Notes: generated from the sequence alone by a model not told the origin. A DNA stretch of 49,721 nt from Sphingomonas sp. (GCF_030145815.1 NZ_JAIXHL010000028.1:1-49721); one strand, 5' to 3'; counted from the stretch's first letter, positions 18,183 to 27,169 are shown. Program-made: numbers and translations.

Positions 18183-18805
18183 GCGTGCAACGTTACGGCC
18201 TGATCGCGCTGGGCCTGGCCGCGGTCGCGCTGCCCGCCGCGGTCGTCGCTTCGAGCCAGTCGGCGGCGCCGGTCGGGCTAAAGCCGGTCGCGGCGTTCGC
18301 GACCATTTCCGACCCGGCGGTGCGATCGGCGGCGATCTTCACCGAGATGGGCAAGGTGCTGACCCACCCGCGCTGCATCAACTGTCACCCGCGCACCGAC
18401 AGCCCGTTGCAGGGCGACGACATGCGCTTCCACATGCCCCCGGTCGAGCGCGGGCCGAAGGGCATGGGGATTGCCGGGATGGAATGCTCGACCTGCCACG
18501 GCCCGCGCAACGTCGCCTTCGCCGATGGCAAGGGCAGCATTCCGGGCCATCCTTTGTGGCACCTCGCCCCCAAGTCGATGGCGTGGGAGGGCAAGTCGCT
18601 GCGCGAGATTTGCGAGCAACTGAAGGATCGCAAGCGCAATGGCGGCAAGACCCTGGCCCAGATTCATGAGCATAATGCGAGCGATACGCTGGTCGGCTGG
18701 GGCTGGAACCCCGGGCCGGGGCGCACGCCCGCGCCGGGGACTCAGGCCGAGTTCGGCGCGCTGACCAAGGCGTGGATCGACAGCGGGGCAAAGTGTCCGG
18801 CATGA
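18179..18805 (+). CDS. Exported c-type cytochrome with two CXXCH motifs
   Basis: 208 residues with an N-terminal hydrophobic leader (~1-25). Two haem c sites are present, CINCH near 66 and CSTCH near 102. It starts inside the iorB stop (ATGA), so it is made together with the molybdenum hydroxylase and is the obvious periplasmic electron acceptor for it (inference from context). The C-terminal part ends TKAWIDSGAKCPA, with no membrane anchor. Confidence 0.88.
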   Translation: MSVQRYGLIALGLAAVALPAAVVASSQSAAPVGLKPVAAFATISDPAVRSAAIFTEMGKVLTHPRCINCHPRTDSPLQGDDMRFHMPPVERGPKGMGIAGMECSTCHGPRNVAFADGKGSIPGHPLWHLAPKSMAWEGKSLREICEQLKDRKRNGGKTLAQIHEHNASDTLVGWGWNPGPGRTPAPGTQAEFGALTKAWIDSGAKCPA

Positions 18806-18808
18806 CCT

Positions 18809-18977
18809 ATTCCTCCCCTGAGCTCGTCTCAGGGGAGGGGGACCGCCCGCTAAGCGGGAGGTGGAGGGGCGGCCGCGCAGACGGCCGGGACGGCTCGGCA
18901 AGATTCCGCCCTCTGCGAGGGCGGCCCCTCCGTCAGCGCTGCGCGCTGCCACCTCCCCTGCGGGGCAGGGGAGGAAT
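18809..18977. repeat. Composite palindromic (BIME-like) element
   Basis: The outer ends ATTCCTCCCCTG (18809-18820) and CAGGGGAGGAAT (18966-18977) are exact inverted copies. Inside are further palindromes: CCCCTGAG/CTCAGGGG, CCCGCT/AGCGGG, GGAGGGGC against GCCCCTCC, and CCCCTGC/GCAGGGG. The whole 169-base segment can fold as one branched structure. It fills the gap between the convergent cytochrome c and rhodanese-like genes and supplies the last codons of the latter. It shares a core with the palindrome at 2879-2905. Confidence 0.75.
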
Positions 18978-19487
18978 TGAGGCCGTCACCCACTCCACTT
19001 TCGGATCGTTGAAATCCACCACGTCGACCAGTTCCCAGACATTGGTGTAGCCATAGCCGACGAGGTTGATGAACGTCTGGATGTTCAGCGCGAGCGGGGC
19101 GGCCTTGATCGGGACCGGGCGCTGGTGGTTCGAGAAATTATTGTTGCAGTAGATCAGGATCATCCGCCCCGGCGCGCCGATCGTCGCGTGGAGCGACTCC
19201 GCGTTGAAGTCGGGCAGCGGCAGATTGATCGCACCCCTGATATGCCCGTCCCGAAACGCCGTTTCCGAGCGGGCGTCGAGCAGCAGCGTACCGTCTGACG
19301 CGGCCAGTTGCCGGAAGCGGGCGAAGGGCAGCAGCCGTCCCGCGCGCAAGCGGCGGACGTCACCGGTCAGCCGCTCAAACCCGCCATAGTCGATCTGCGG
19401 ATTGGGCTCGGACGGTCGCTTGTGCTGGGCCAGCGCTGGCGCGGCTGCAGTCGCGCCGATGGTTGTCAGGAACAGGCGGCGATGCAT
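18933..19487 (-). CDS. Exported rhodanese-like domain protein
   Basis: 184 residues with a leader (MHRRLFLTTIGATAAAPALAQ). The rhodanese fold is seen from LLLDARSETAFRDGHIRGAINLP, with a cysteine in the active-site loop position (LIYCNNNFSNHQRP). The loop lacks the Arg that normally closes a CXXXXR sulfurtransferase loop, so activity may differ. I chose 19487 as start since the leader begins there. The C-terminus (IPPLPRRGGGSAQR) is encoded by the palindromic element. It is convergent with the molybdenum hydroxylase cluster and divergent from the permease; a link to molybdenum cofactor sulfuration is only a guess. Confidence 0.82.
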   Translation of the reverse strand: MHRRLFLTTIGATAAAPALAQHKRPSEPNPQIDYGGFERLTGDVRRLRAGRLLPFARFRQLAASDGTLLLDARSETAFRDGHIRGAINLPLPDFNAESLHATIGAPGRMILIYCNNNFSNHQRPVPIKAAPLALNIQTFINLVGYGYTNVWELVDVVDFNDPKVEWVTASIPPLPRRGGGSAQR

Positions 19488-19601
19488 GGCCGAACCTCCG
19501 TTGTGCTGGCGCAACGCTGCGCCTTGTCGCATGTCCGCGGCATGAACCGTTGACCTGAACGCGTCTCCGTCGCACCCCTTGGGCATAAACAGGGGGATCG
19601 C

Positions 19602-21014
19602 ATGGCCAACGGACTATTTCGCACGAAAAGCGTGAAGGGCGTCGAGGATCACGCGCCGGAACATCGTCTGGCCGCGACCCTGTCCTGGCCGCATCTGATT
19701 GCGCTCGGCATCGGCGCGATCGTCGGCACCGGCATCCTGACGCTGATCGGCGTCGGCGCGGGCAAGGCCGGGCCGGCGGTGATCCTGTCCTTTGTGATTG
19801 CGGGCGCGATCTGCGCCGCCGCGGCGCTTGCCTATGCCGAGATGTCGACAATGATGCCGGCGTCGGGCAGCGCCTATAGCTACAGCTATGCCGTGCTGGG
19901 CGAGATCATTGCCTGGGTCGTTGGCTGGTCGCTGATCCTGGAATATTCGCTGGTGGTCAGCGCGGTAGCGGTCGGTTGGTCGGGCTATGCTGCGCCGCTG
20001 CTGCAAAGCTGGGCAGGGGTGCCGATGGAGCTGATGGCCGGGCCGCATGCGGGCGGAATCGTCAATATCCCCGCGATCGTGATCATCGCCATCGTCGCCG
20101 GGCTGCTGTGCCTCGGCACGCGCGAGAGCGCGACGCTCAATGCGGGACTGGTGATCGTCAAAATCGTGGCGCTGGCAGTGTTCGTCGCAGTTGCGTTGCC
20201 CTATTTCAACGGCGCAAATTTCGAACCGTTCGCGCCGTTCGGCTTCGCCAAGAGCGTCTCGCCGGACGGGGTCGAGCGCGGCGTGATGGCGGCGGCGGCG
20301 ATCATCTTCTTCGCATTCTACGGCTTCGACGCGATCTCGACCGCGGCGGAGGAGACGAAGAACCCCGGCCGCGATCTGGCGATCGGCATTGTCGGGTCGA
20401 TGGTGGCGTGCGTTGCGATCTATATGCTGGTCGCGGTCGCTGCGGTGGGGGCACTGTCCTATACGCAATTCGCCAACAGCCCGGAGCCGCTGGCGCTGAT
20501 CCTGCGCGAACTGGGTCAGGACGGCTTTGCCACCTTCCTTGCGGTATCGGCGATCATCGCACTTCCGACGGTGTTGCTCGGCTTTCTGTTCGGGCAAAGC
20601 CGCATCTTCTTCACCATGGCACGCGACGGGATGCTGCCGATTGCGCTGGCGAAGGTGTCATCGCGCGGCGCACCGGTGCGGATTACGATCTTCACCGCGA
20701 TCATCGTCAGCGTGATTGCGGGTCTGCTGCCAATCGACGAGATTGCGGCGCTTGCCAATGCCGGGACGCTGGTCGCGTTTGCGGCGGTTGCGATCTGTAT
20801 GATGGTGCTGCGCCGCCGCGCGCCCGACATGCCGCGCAAGTTCCGCACGCCGTTGTGGGCGCTGGTCGGGGCGATCGCGGTGCTGGGCTGCGCCTATCTG
20901 TTCTTCAGCCTGCCGGCCAAAACCCAGCTTTATTTCCTGTATTGGAACGTGCTCGGGGTTGTCATCTACTTCGCCTATGCCCGCCCGAAAGTGAGCAAAC
21001 AGGGGTTGGCATGA
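19602..21014 (+). CDS. APC-superfamily amino acid permease
   Basis: 470 residues with about twelve hydrophobic segments. The first helix carries GIGAIVGTGILTLIG, the unwound substrate-binding stretch of the APC family, and FAFYGFDAISTAAEETKNPGRD in helix 6 is the cationic amino acid transporter (CAT/YfnA-like) signature. It would import an amino acid across the inner membrane. The stop overlaps the start of the MTA phosphorylase gene, so the two are coupled. The pairing suggests salvage of a sulfur-containing or polyamine-related compound, but the substrate cannot be read. Confidence 0.88.
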   Translation: MANGLFRTKSVKGVEDHAPEHRLAATLSWPHLIALGIGAIVGTGILTLIGVGAGKAGPAVILSFVIAGAICAAAALAYAEMSTMMPASGSAYSYSYAVLGEIIAWVVGWSLILEYSLVVSAVAVGWSGYAAPLLQSWAGVPMELMAGPHAGGIVNIPAIVIIAIVAGLLCLGTRESATLNAGLVIVKIVALAVFVAVALPYFNGANFEPFAPFGFAKSVSPDGVERGVMAAAAIIFFAFYGFDAISTAAEETKNPGRDLAIGIVGSMVACVAIYMLVAVAAVGALSYTQFANSPEPLALILRELGQDGFATFLAVSAIIALPTVLLGFLFGQSRIFFTMARDGMLPIALAKVSSRGAPVRITIFTAIIVSVIAGLLPIDEIAALANAGTLVAFAAVAICMMVLRRRAPDMPRKFRTPLWALVGAIAVLGCAYLFFSLPAKTQLYFLYWNVLGVVIYFAYARPKVSKQGLA

Positions 21015-21877
21015 GCGGTTGGCATATCGGGATTATCGGCGGGTCGGGACTCTACGACGTTGCGGGGATTGAGGATGGCGCATGGGTCGAGGTCGACTCG
21101 CCCTGGGGTGCGCCGTCCGATGCGATCTTCACCGGGCGGCTGGGCCATGTGCGCGTGTCGTTCCTGCCCCGCCACGGTCGCGGCCACCGGATCAGCCCGT
21201 CTGAGCTGAACGCGCGCGCCAATATCGACTGCCTCAAGCGGCTGGGCGTCACCGATGTGCTGTCGGTGTCGTCGGTAGGCGGGCTGCAGGAGGGACGCGC
21301 GCCCGGGACCTTTACGATCGTCGACCAGTTCATCGACCGCACCAAAGGGCGGCCGTCGAGCTTTTTCGGCACCGGCATGGTCGCGCATGTCTCGATGGCC
21401 GATCCCGTATGCCCGCGCCTCTCGTCATTCGCGGGGGAGGCAGCGGAGGCGGCGGGCGCCATCGTCCATCGCGGCGGCACCTGTCTGGTCATGGAGGGTC
21501 CGCAATTCTCGACCCGCGCTGAAAGCCTTCTCTACCGCAGCTGGGGCTGCCATGTCATCGGCATGACCGCGATGCCCGAAGCCAAGCTGGCGCGCGAGGC
21601 GGAGCTGCCCTTTGCGATGGTGGCGATGGTCACCGACTATGATTGCTGGCGCGCGGAAGAAGCGGCGGTCGATGTCGCGCAAGTGATCGCGCAGCTGTCG
21701 AGCAACGCGGAAAAGGCGCGCGCGATGGTGCTCAACCTGCTGCGTGCGCTGCCGGCGGAGCGGGCGGCGTCGCCAATCGACACCTGCCTTGATACCGCGC
21801 TGATCACCGCGCCGCAGGTGCGCGATCCGGAAGTGCTGGCGCGGCTCGATGCGGTGGCGGGGCGGGTGCTGGGTTAG
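21011..21877 (+). CDS. mtnP: S-methyl-5'-thioadenosine phosphorylase
   Basis: 288 residues of the class II purine nucleoside phosphorylase family. GIIGGSGLY is the N-terminal phosphate loop, FLPRHGRGHRISPSELNARAN the MTAP signature, and GGTCLVMEGPQFSTRAES and GMTAMPEAKLAREAEL the substrate-binding stretches. It splits methylthioadenosine to adenine and methylthioribose-1-phosphate in methionine salvage. TDYDCW near residue 210 has the Asp residues that favour 6-aminopurines. The ATG overlaps the permease stop. Confidence 0.93.
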   Translation: MSGWHIGIIGGSGLYDVAGIEDGAWVEVDSPWGAPSDAIFTGRLGHVRVSFLPRHGRGHRISPSELNARANIDCLKRLGVTDVLSVSSVGGLQEGRAPGTFTIVDQFIDRTKGRPSSFFGTGMVAHVSMADPVCPRLSSFAGEAAEAAGAIVHRGGTCLVMEGPQFSTRAESLLYRSWGCHVIGMTAMPEAKLAREAELPFAMVAMVTDYDCWRAEEAAVDVAQVIAQLSSNAEKARAMVLNLLRALPAERAASPIDTCLDTALITAPQVRDPEVLARLDAVAGRVLG

Positions 21878-21879
21878 CT

Positions 21880-21905
21880 AATCCTCCCTTTGGCGGGGGA
21901 GGATT
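21880..21905. terminator. Two-way hairpin between mtnP and bphP
   Basis: AATCCTCCC (21880-21888) pairs with GGGAGGATT (21897-21905). It lies between two convergent genes and starts three bases after the mtnP stop. The T-run is short. Its CCTCCC/GGGAGG core resembles the dispersed palindromes elsewhere in the window. Confidence 0.55.
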
Positions 21906-21922
21906 ATTTGGTTTCGCCGATC

Positions 21923-24496
21923 CTAATCCAGCATGTCCGCCAGCGCGCGGGCGACGTTCTCGATCGTATAGGGTTTCTGCACCACCGGGCGTCCGCGATG
22001 CTGGTCGGGAAACTGCGCTTGCTCGCCATAGCCGGTGGCAAACATGAACGGGATCCGCCGTTCGAGCAGCGCGTCGGCAATGGCGAAGCTGGTCGTGCTG
22101 CCCAGGTTGATGTCGAGGATGGCGACCGTCGGCGGCTGCGCGGCGATCAGGTCGAGTGCAGCGTCGACCGATGCGGCGGTCATGACGTCGAGCGCGCCGA
22201 GCCGGGTCGCAATATCCTCGGCATCCAGCGCGATGATCAGGCTGTCCTCGACCAGCAGCACCCGCTGCCCGTCGAGCAGATCGGCGGGCGGCTCCTGGCG
22301 CTGCTCGTGCGGTGCGCGGGGGAAGCGGATCATCGGGGCGCCACCCTCGCGCGGCTTGGACACGTGACGGGCGGGAATGCAGAAATCGGCCTCGAACCCG
22401 GTCTCGGCATAGCGCGTCTGCGCATCGCCGCCGAGATCATAGGGCACGGACCGTTCAATGATCGTGGTGCCAAAGCCTTTGCGCGACGGCGCTTTGACCG
22501 CTGGGCCGTCAATGTCCCGCCAATACAGCAACAGGTCGCCGCGCGCGTTGCACTCCCAGCTGAGCTTCACCGTCCCGCCGGGCACCGACAGGCTGCCATA
22601 TTTGCTGGAGTTGGTGACCAGTTCGTGCAGAACCAGCGCCATGGTGGAATAGGCCTGGGGGTTGAGCATCACCGGCTCGCCCTCACTGACGATGCGGTCG
22701 CCCTCTTCGACAAAGGCAGCGGATTCGGCGTCGATCAGCGCCTGAAGCCAGGCCGGGCCCCAATGATCCTCGGTAATCTGATTGTGCGCCCGCGCCAGCG
22801 CGTGGATGCGGCCATCGACGACCTTGACGAAGTTGCGCACCGCCTCTTCCTCGGGCTGCGCCTGGCGGATCAGGCCGCGGATCAGGCCCAGGATGTTGCG
22901 GACGCGGTGGTTGAGTTCCGCGATCAGCACTTCCTGCCGCGCGCCCGCGCGCTGGCGTTCGGCCGATGCTTCGTCGGCCAGACGCAGCACCACCTCGATC
23001 AGCGTCGCGCGCAGTGTTTCTGCAACCCGCAGTTCGGACGCGGTGAACGGCTTTGACCGCCCACGCACCAGTTCCTTCCACTCGTCGAAACTCGCGCGCG
23101 GGGTCAGGCGCGCGCCGTTAGGGCCATATTCGACCGGCTTGTGCGGATCGCCACCCCAGCGGATGGAGCGAACCATTTCGCTGCGGAACAGGATGACATA
23201 ATCGCGGGGTGAACGGGAAATGGGAATGGCGAGCAGTCCGGCAGCGCTGTCGGCAAAAAGCTCGGCATCGACGACCAGCGATCCGATATGGTCGGTCGCG
23301 AACACCTTGCCCGCCGCCGTCGCGTTGAGCGCGCGTACGATCCGCCGGAAATCATCCGTCGGCGGGGTAATGCCCGAAAAGGCGTAGCTGCCGTTGAGCC
23401 ATACCCCGACGCCATCGGCGGGGATGGCGTTGGTCAGAATATCGGCGAGCCAGTCGGGATCGCGCAGCAGCGTCTCGTCCGAAGCAACTGCGCCGAGCAG
23501 CTGGTCGGAAATGTCGCGCGCGCGCCGCTCGAACTCGACCGTCTGCTGCCGCTCCCGGCTTTCGAGCCGCATCGAAAACATCTGCGCAAACAGCTCGGAG
23601 GTGGACCGCCGCTCAAAACTGGGGTGGCGCGGGGCATAATGGTGGCAGGCGAACAGGCCCCACAGCTTGCCGTCGACGATGATCGAGATCGACATGGACG
23701 CATCGACGCCCATGTTGCGCAGATATTCGATATGGATCGGCGAGACCGAGCGTAGCAGCGAGAGCGACAGGTCAAGTGGTTCGCCCATTTCATCGAGCTG
23801 GGGAACGATGGGAACGGGCGTAGCGTTGATGTCCGCGATGACGCGCAGCAGGTTGCGGGTGTAAAGCACCCGCGCCTGGGCGGGAATATCGCTCGCCGGA
23901 TAGTGTAGCCCCTGAAAGCGGCCGATCCCCGGCTTGCACGCTTCCGCCACCACTTCGCCGGAGCCATCTGCCGCGAAGCGATAGACCATGACGCGGTCGT
24001 AGCCGGTCAGCGCGCGCACCTGTCGCGCACCTTCCCGGTAGAAGGACAGCATATCCCCGCACTGGTCCAGCCGGACGATCATGGACCGCACCATGCCGGT
24101 GACGTCCCCGACTTCGCCGGTGGAGCGCTGCCCTTCGATCACGATCTGTCCGCCGGACATGTGAACCGCCACGTCGAACGATCCCGCACCCGGTACCAGT
24201 TCGGTGTCGAACAGACGCTCGACCGAATCCGGCCCACGCAGCATCGCGGTGCGGTTGCGCAGATCATGAATGATCGGTGCCGGCAAAAACTCGGCCAGCG
24301 GATGGCCGACGATCTGCTCGGGATAAAATCCCAGAAACTCCGGCAGATTCGCTGAGCCGCGCGCGACGATCCAGTCGGCGGTCAACGCGATCAGAAACCC
24401 GATCGGCTGGATCGCGCCGAGGATGTGGATGGGCTCGCGATCGCAATTGGTGAGATCGACGGGGTGCGGATCATTCAACGACAAACATCCTTCCAT
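21923..24496 (-). CDS. bphP: Bacteriophytochrome HWE-type histidine kinase fused to a receiver domain
   Basis: 857 residues. PAS-GAF-PHY photosensor: C18 in LTNCDREPIHILG is at the biliverdin-attachment position of bacteriophytochromes; PASDIPAQAR at 200-209 carries the conserved Asp; the PHY tongue motifs are IRWGG (~445-449) and PRASFDEW (~467). The kinase is HWE/HisKA_2 type, with phospho-acceptor H530 (AELNHRVRNIL) and WRDIDGPAV. A C-terminal receiver has D795 (AILDINLG) and a KPY loop, giving a hybrid kinase. It starts inside the 3' end of the haem oxygenase gene that makes its chromophore; the exact start is uncertain, because TTG codons at 24484 and 24478 are alternatives with GAAGGA upstream. 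Confidence 0.93.
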   Translation of the reverse strand: MEGCLSLNDPHPVDLTNCDREPIHILGAIQPIGFLIALTADWIVARGSANLPEFLGFYPEQIVGHPLAEFLPAPIIHDLRNRTAMLRGPDSVERLFDTELVPGAGSFDVAVHMSGGQIVIEGQRSTGEVGDVTGMVRSMIVRLDQCGDMLSFYREGARQVRALTGYDRVMVYRFAADGSGEVVAEACKPGIGRFQGLHYPASDIPAQARVLYTRNLLRVIADINATPVPIVPQLDEMGEPLDLSLSLLRSVSPIHIEYLRNMGVDASMSISIIVDGKLWGLFACHHYAPRHPSFERRSTSELFAQMFSMRLESRERQQTVEFERRARDISDQLLGAVASDETLLRDPDWLADILTNAIPADGVGVWLNGSYAFSGITPPTDDFRRIVRALNATAAGKVFATDHIGSLVVDAELFADSAAGLLAIPISRSPRDYVILFRSEMVRSIRWGGDPHKPVEYGPNGARLTPRASFDEWKELVRGRSKPFTASELRVAETLRATLIEVVLRLADEASAERQRAGARQEVLIAELNHRVRNILGLIRGLIRQAQPEEEAVRNFVKVVDGRIHALARAHNQITEDHWGPAWLQALIDAESAAFVEEGDRIVSEGEPVMLNPQAYSTMALVLHELVTNSSKYGSLSVPGGTVKLSWECNARGDLLLYWRDIDGPAVKAPSRKGFGTTIIERSVPYDLGGDAQTRYAETGFEADFCIPARHVSKPREGGAPMIRFPRAPHEQRQEPPADLLDGQRVLLVEDSLIIALDAEDIATRLGALDVMTAASVDAALDLIAAQPPTVAILDINLGSTTSFAIADALLERRIPFMFATGYGEQAQFPDQHRGRPVVQKPYTIENVARALADMLD

Positions 24497-25070
24497 GCTG
24501 CCGCGCGCTTCGCCAGAACAGGTCGAAGACGGCGCGTGCAGCGTCTGCTGCGACCGCATGCTGATCGGGCGTGACGAGGTGGCGGTCCAGCACCTTGATC
24601 AGTTCCTGCCAGCGTTTTGGCTCGGGGGCGCAACGAATGAACCGGGCGGGAAGGTCCATCGGAACGTTGCGGGCGAGCATCGCGCCGCCTAACCGCGACC
24701 CTTCGAGCACGTAGATTACGCCCAGTGCGGCCGCGTCGGATCGCACGTCAAACGGCTCTGGTTTCGGGGCGGGAGCATCCAGATCGGCAAGATCCGCACG
24801 GATCAGTGCCGCACGGCTGCGCTCCGGCCAATCGGGCAGCAGCGCGGCGGGCGCAAACGCGTCGATTGCTGCCTCCGCCGTCAGCAAGGGGCCTGCCTGC
24901 GCCATCAGGAAGCTGCGGTACCCGTCGCGGTCATCCAGGTCGAAGCCCCCGAATGCGTCGTCAACCCGCGCATGCGCGGAGGCGGTCGCGGTGCGCAACA
25001 GGCTCCGGGCAGATGCGGCTTTCGTCATGCCCGGCGGTTGTGGCGAAACCGGAACTGCACCACAAGCCAT
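24471..25070 (-). CDS. bphO: Biliverdin-producing haem oxygenase
   Basis: 199 residues of the bacterial haem oxygenase family: LLRTATASAHARVDDAFGG contains the proximal histidine, and YVLEGSRLGGAMLARNV is the distal helix with its Gly-rich bend. It opens haem to biliverdin IX-alpha, the chromophore of the bacteriophytochrome. The ATG at 25070 has AGGA five bases upstream, better than the internal ATG at 25028. Its 3' end overlaps bphP by 26 bases, so synthesis of pigment and photoreceptor is coupled. A diguanylate cyclase gene lies 37 bases upstream on the same strand. Confidence 0.9.
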   Translation of the reverse strand: MACGAVPVSPQPPGMTKAASARSLLRTATASAHARVDDAFGGFDLDDRDGYRSFLMAQAGPLLTAEAAIDAFAPAALLPDWPERSRAALIRADLADLDAPAPKPEPFDVRSDAAALGVIYVLEGSRLGGAMLARNVPMDLPARFIRCAPEPKRWQELIKVLDRHLVTPDQHAVAADAARAVFDLFWRSARQHGRMFVVE

Positions 25071-25107
25071 TGTTTCCTGCTCGAAATGACCTTTTTTCAG
25101 GCTGCGC

Positions 25108-26913
25108 TCATGCCGCGCGGCGACTGCTCGGCCGGGCGACCTCGACCCGGTTGCGGCCCTGTCGCTTGGCGCGCAACAGAGCGGCGTCGGCGGTAGCGAT
25201 GAGCTGATCGACGGCGCCATGTTCGGGCGTTGCAGCCACGCCGATCGAGATCGTGACCGGGCCGAGTGCTTTCCCCTCATGGCGGACGTCCAGCTCGGCA
25301 ATCCGTGTGCGGATCGCTTCGGCGCGCGCGACTGCCTGATGCACTGGAACGGAAAGCAGCACCGTGAATTCCTCACCGCCAAACCGGTACGCATCGCCCG
25401 CGCCGCGCGTGCTGTCGGCCAGCGCCTGTCCGACCGCGCGGAGCACCACATCCCCCGCATCATGGCCAAATTCGTCGTTGAACCGCTTGAAGTGATCGAC
25501 GTCTAGCATCAGGCAGGCAATCGACGCGTGCGCAGGTGCCGCAGTCGCGCGCAGGGTGGCCAGCCGTTCGTCGAGCTGACGACGATTGGGCAAGCCGGTC
25601 AGCGCATCGGCCATGGCCAAGGCCTGCAGCGCTTCGCGCAGGCGCAGATTGGCCAGCGCCAGTCCGATATTCTCGGCCAGCATCCCGAGATAAGGCGAGG
25701 GCGTGCCCTCGTGTTCGGGCGCTGTCCCGGCGCGCGGTTCGAGGTAGAGCAGGCCGAGTATCTCGCCATGCGCGGTCAGTGGCAGGCACAGTGTATCGGG
25801 AAGTTGCCCATCCACCGGGTGCAGGTGCGCACAGGGAATATCGACCGCGCGCCCGGCCGGGCGGTGCGGCTGACTGCGGCGCAGCGCCCAGCACGCCGAG
25901 GGGGCAAACGCATCGACCGATCCTTTTGGACCGAACCATTCGCACGCCGCGCCCAGCGCTCCCGAACCGGAATCGAGCAGATAGAGCCGACCTGCCAGCG
26001 TCGGCGCGATCTGTGGTGCAAACCGGCGCGCAATGGCGAGCAGGTCGGCGAGATTGTCGCACGCCTGCATCCGCTGCGTCATGCGTGCCAACAGGTCGCG
26101 CATTGCCAAATCCCGATCCCGCTCCGCTTCCAGCCGTTGCCGTTCAAGCCCGTTGGTACGGAAAATGTCGATCGCTGCCGCCATATCGCCAATCTCGTCG
26201 ATCTGACTCAACTGCGGGGGAATGGCGGAAAAATCCTGCGCTGCCAGCCGTGTGACGACATCGCTCAGGCGGATCACGGGCCGCAGGACGCGCTGCTTGA
26301 AGATGAAATAAAGCACGGCCAGGAACAGCAATGCCGTTATCGCGATCACGGCTTCGGAAATGCTGCGCCACAGCCGGGCAAAGCGGGTTGCCTGCTCGAT
26401 CTGGCCGGCGGTACGGGTTTCGATCTGTGCCTGCAGCTGCTCGAGCATCGTCTTGGCGCGATCGAGTTCGCGTTCGTGCGCGCCGCCGAACAACAGGGTT
26501 CGTGCCGTGGTAAAATCGCCCCGCTGATAGGCAAGGATCGCCGCGCGTTGCTGTCCGTCCATCGTCTGCGACAGCCGGATTGCTTCGCGCAGGAGGTGCA
26601 GTTCGTCCGGCATCGCCCCGGCTTGCGCGACCGGTGCGATGCGCGCATCGACATCGACGCGCGAATCGCGGTCGCTCTCATGGAGCAGCCGATAGACCGG
26701 GTCGCCTGTAACGACGAACTGACGCGCATGGTCTGCCGACAGGAACATCGTCTTTCCGAGCGCGGTCGTCGCGCGATCCAGGGCGTAACGGTGCGCGACT
26801 GCTGCACGCTCGCGTTCATGCGCGTCGGATGCCAGCAGCATCGTCACCCCCGACGTCAACGTCAGGACGAGCGTGGCACCATAGGCCCAGTTGGTGATCG
26901 TCGCGAGGCGCAT
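25108..26913 (-). CDS. Membrane GGDEF diguanylate cyclase with HAMP and GAF-like regions
   Basis: 601 residues: TM1 ~8-28, a helical periplasmic sensor, TM2 ~190-208 (VIAITALLFLAVLYFIF), HAMP with VLRPVIRLSDVV, a GAF-like domain (~270-430) and a GGDEF domain that starts at DALTGLPNRR. The catalytic loop is GGEEF, so it should make cyclic di-GMP. The inhibitory I-site is not intact: R is nine residues before GGEEF, but the Asp is shifted by one (RGAGD in place of RxxD). It is the first gene of the minus-strand unit with bphO and bphP, suggesting that c-di-GMP and red-light signals are joined. Confidence 0.9.
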   Translation of the reverse strand: MRLATITNWAYGATLVLTLTSGVTMLLASDAHERERAAVAHRYALDRATTALGKTMFLSADHARQFVVTGDPVYRLLHESDRDSRVDVDARIAPVAQAGAMPDELHLLREAIRLSQTMDGQQRAAILAYQRGDFTTARTLLFGGAHERELDRAKTMLEQLQAQIETRTAGQIEQATRFARLWRSISEAVIAITALLFLAVLYFIFKQRVLRPVIRLSDVVTRLAAQDFSAIPPQLSQIDEIGDMAAAIDIFRTNGLERQRLEAERDRDLAMRDLLARMTQRMQACDNLADLLAIARRFAPQIAPTLAGRLYLLDSGSGALGAACEWFGPKGSVDAFAPSACWALRRSQPHRPAGRAVDIPCAHLHPVDGQLPDTLCLPLTAHGEILGLLYLEPRAGTAPEHEGTPSPYLGMLAENIGLALANLRLREALQALAMADALTGLPNRRQLDERLATLRATAAPAHASIACLMLDVDHFKRFNDEFGHDAGDVVLRAVGQALADSTRGAGDAYRFGGEEFTVLLSVPVHQAVARAEAIRTRIAELDVRHEGKALGPVTISIGVAATPEHGAVDQLIATADAALLRAKRQGRNRVEVARPSSRRAA

Positions 26914-26968
26914 GTCCGCCGTATAGAGGCGGGACGCGCGATCCGGGTCGCGACGGGGTAAAAGACCC

Positions 26969-27169
26969 TTAGCGGTCGGCGATCCGCTTCAGGATTGCGC
27001 GACGCCGATCATCGCTGACCGATGACCATTCCGCAATCTCGTCGAGCGTGCGGTGGCAGCCTTTGCAGACATCGTCCCCGTCCAGGTGGCACACGCCGAT
27101 GCACGGGCTGGTGACGCCCGGGACCGGGGTGAAGGCGAGGAAATCATCCTCGTCCATCAATGCCGTCAC
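26969..27169 (-). CDS. DUF1289 small cysteine-rich protein
   Basis: 66 residues with the DUF1289 pattern SPCIGVCHLDGDDVCKGC, then RTLDEIAEW: four cysteines that may hold a metal. The function of the family is unknown. The ATG overlaps the stop of the upstream helicase gene by four bases, so the two are coupled. Confidence 0.88.
   Translation of the reverse strand: MTALMDEDDFLAFTPVPGVTSPCIGVCHLDGDDVCKGCHRTLDEIAEWSSVSDDRRRAILKRIADR

Noticed and set aside
18809..18977. CRISPR array
   Set aside because: The repeats are nested inverted copies, not regularly spaced direct repeats with unique spacers.
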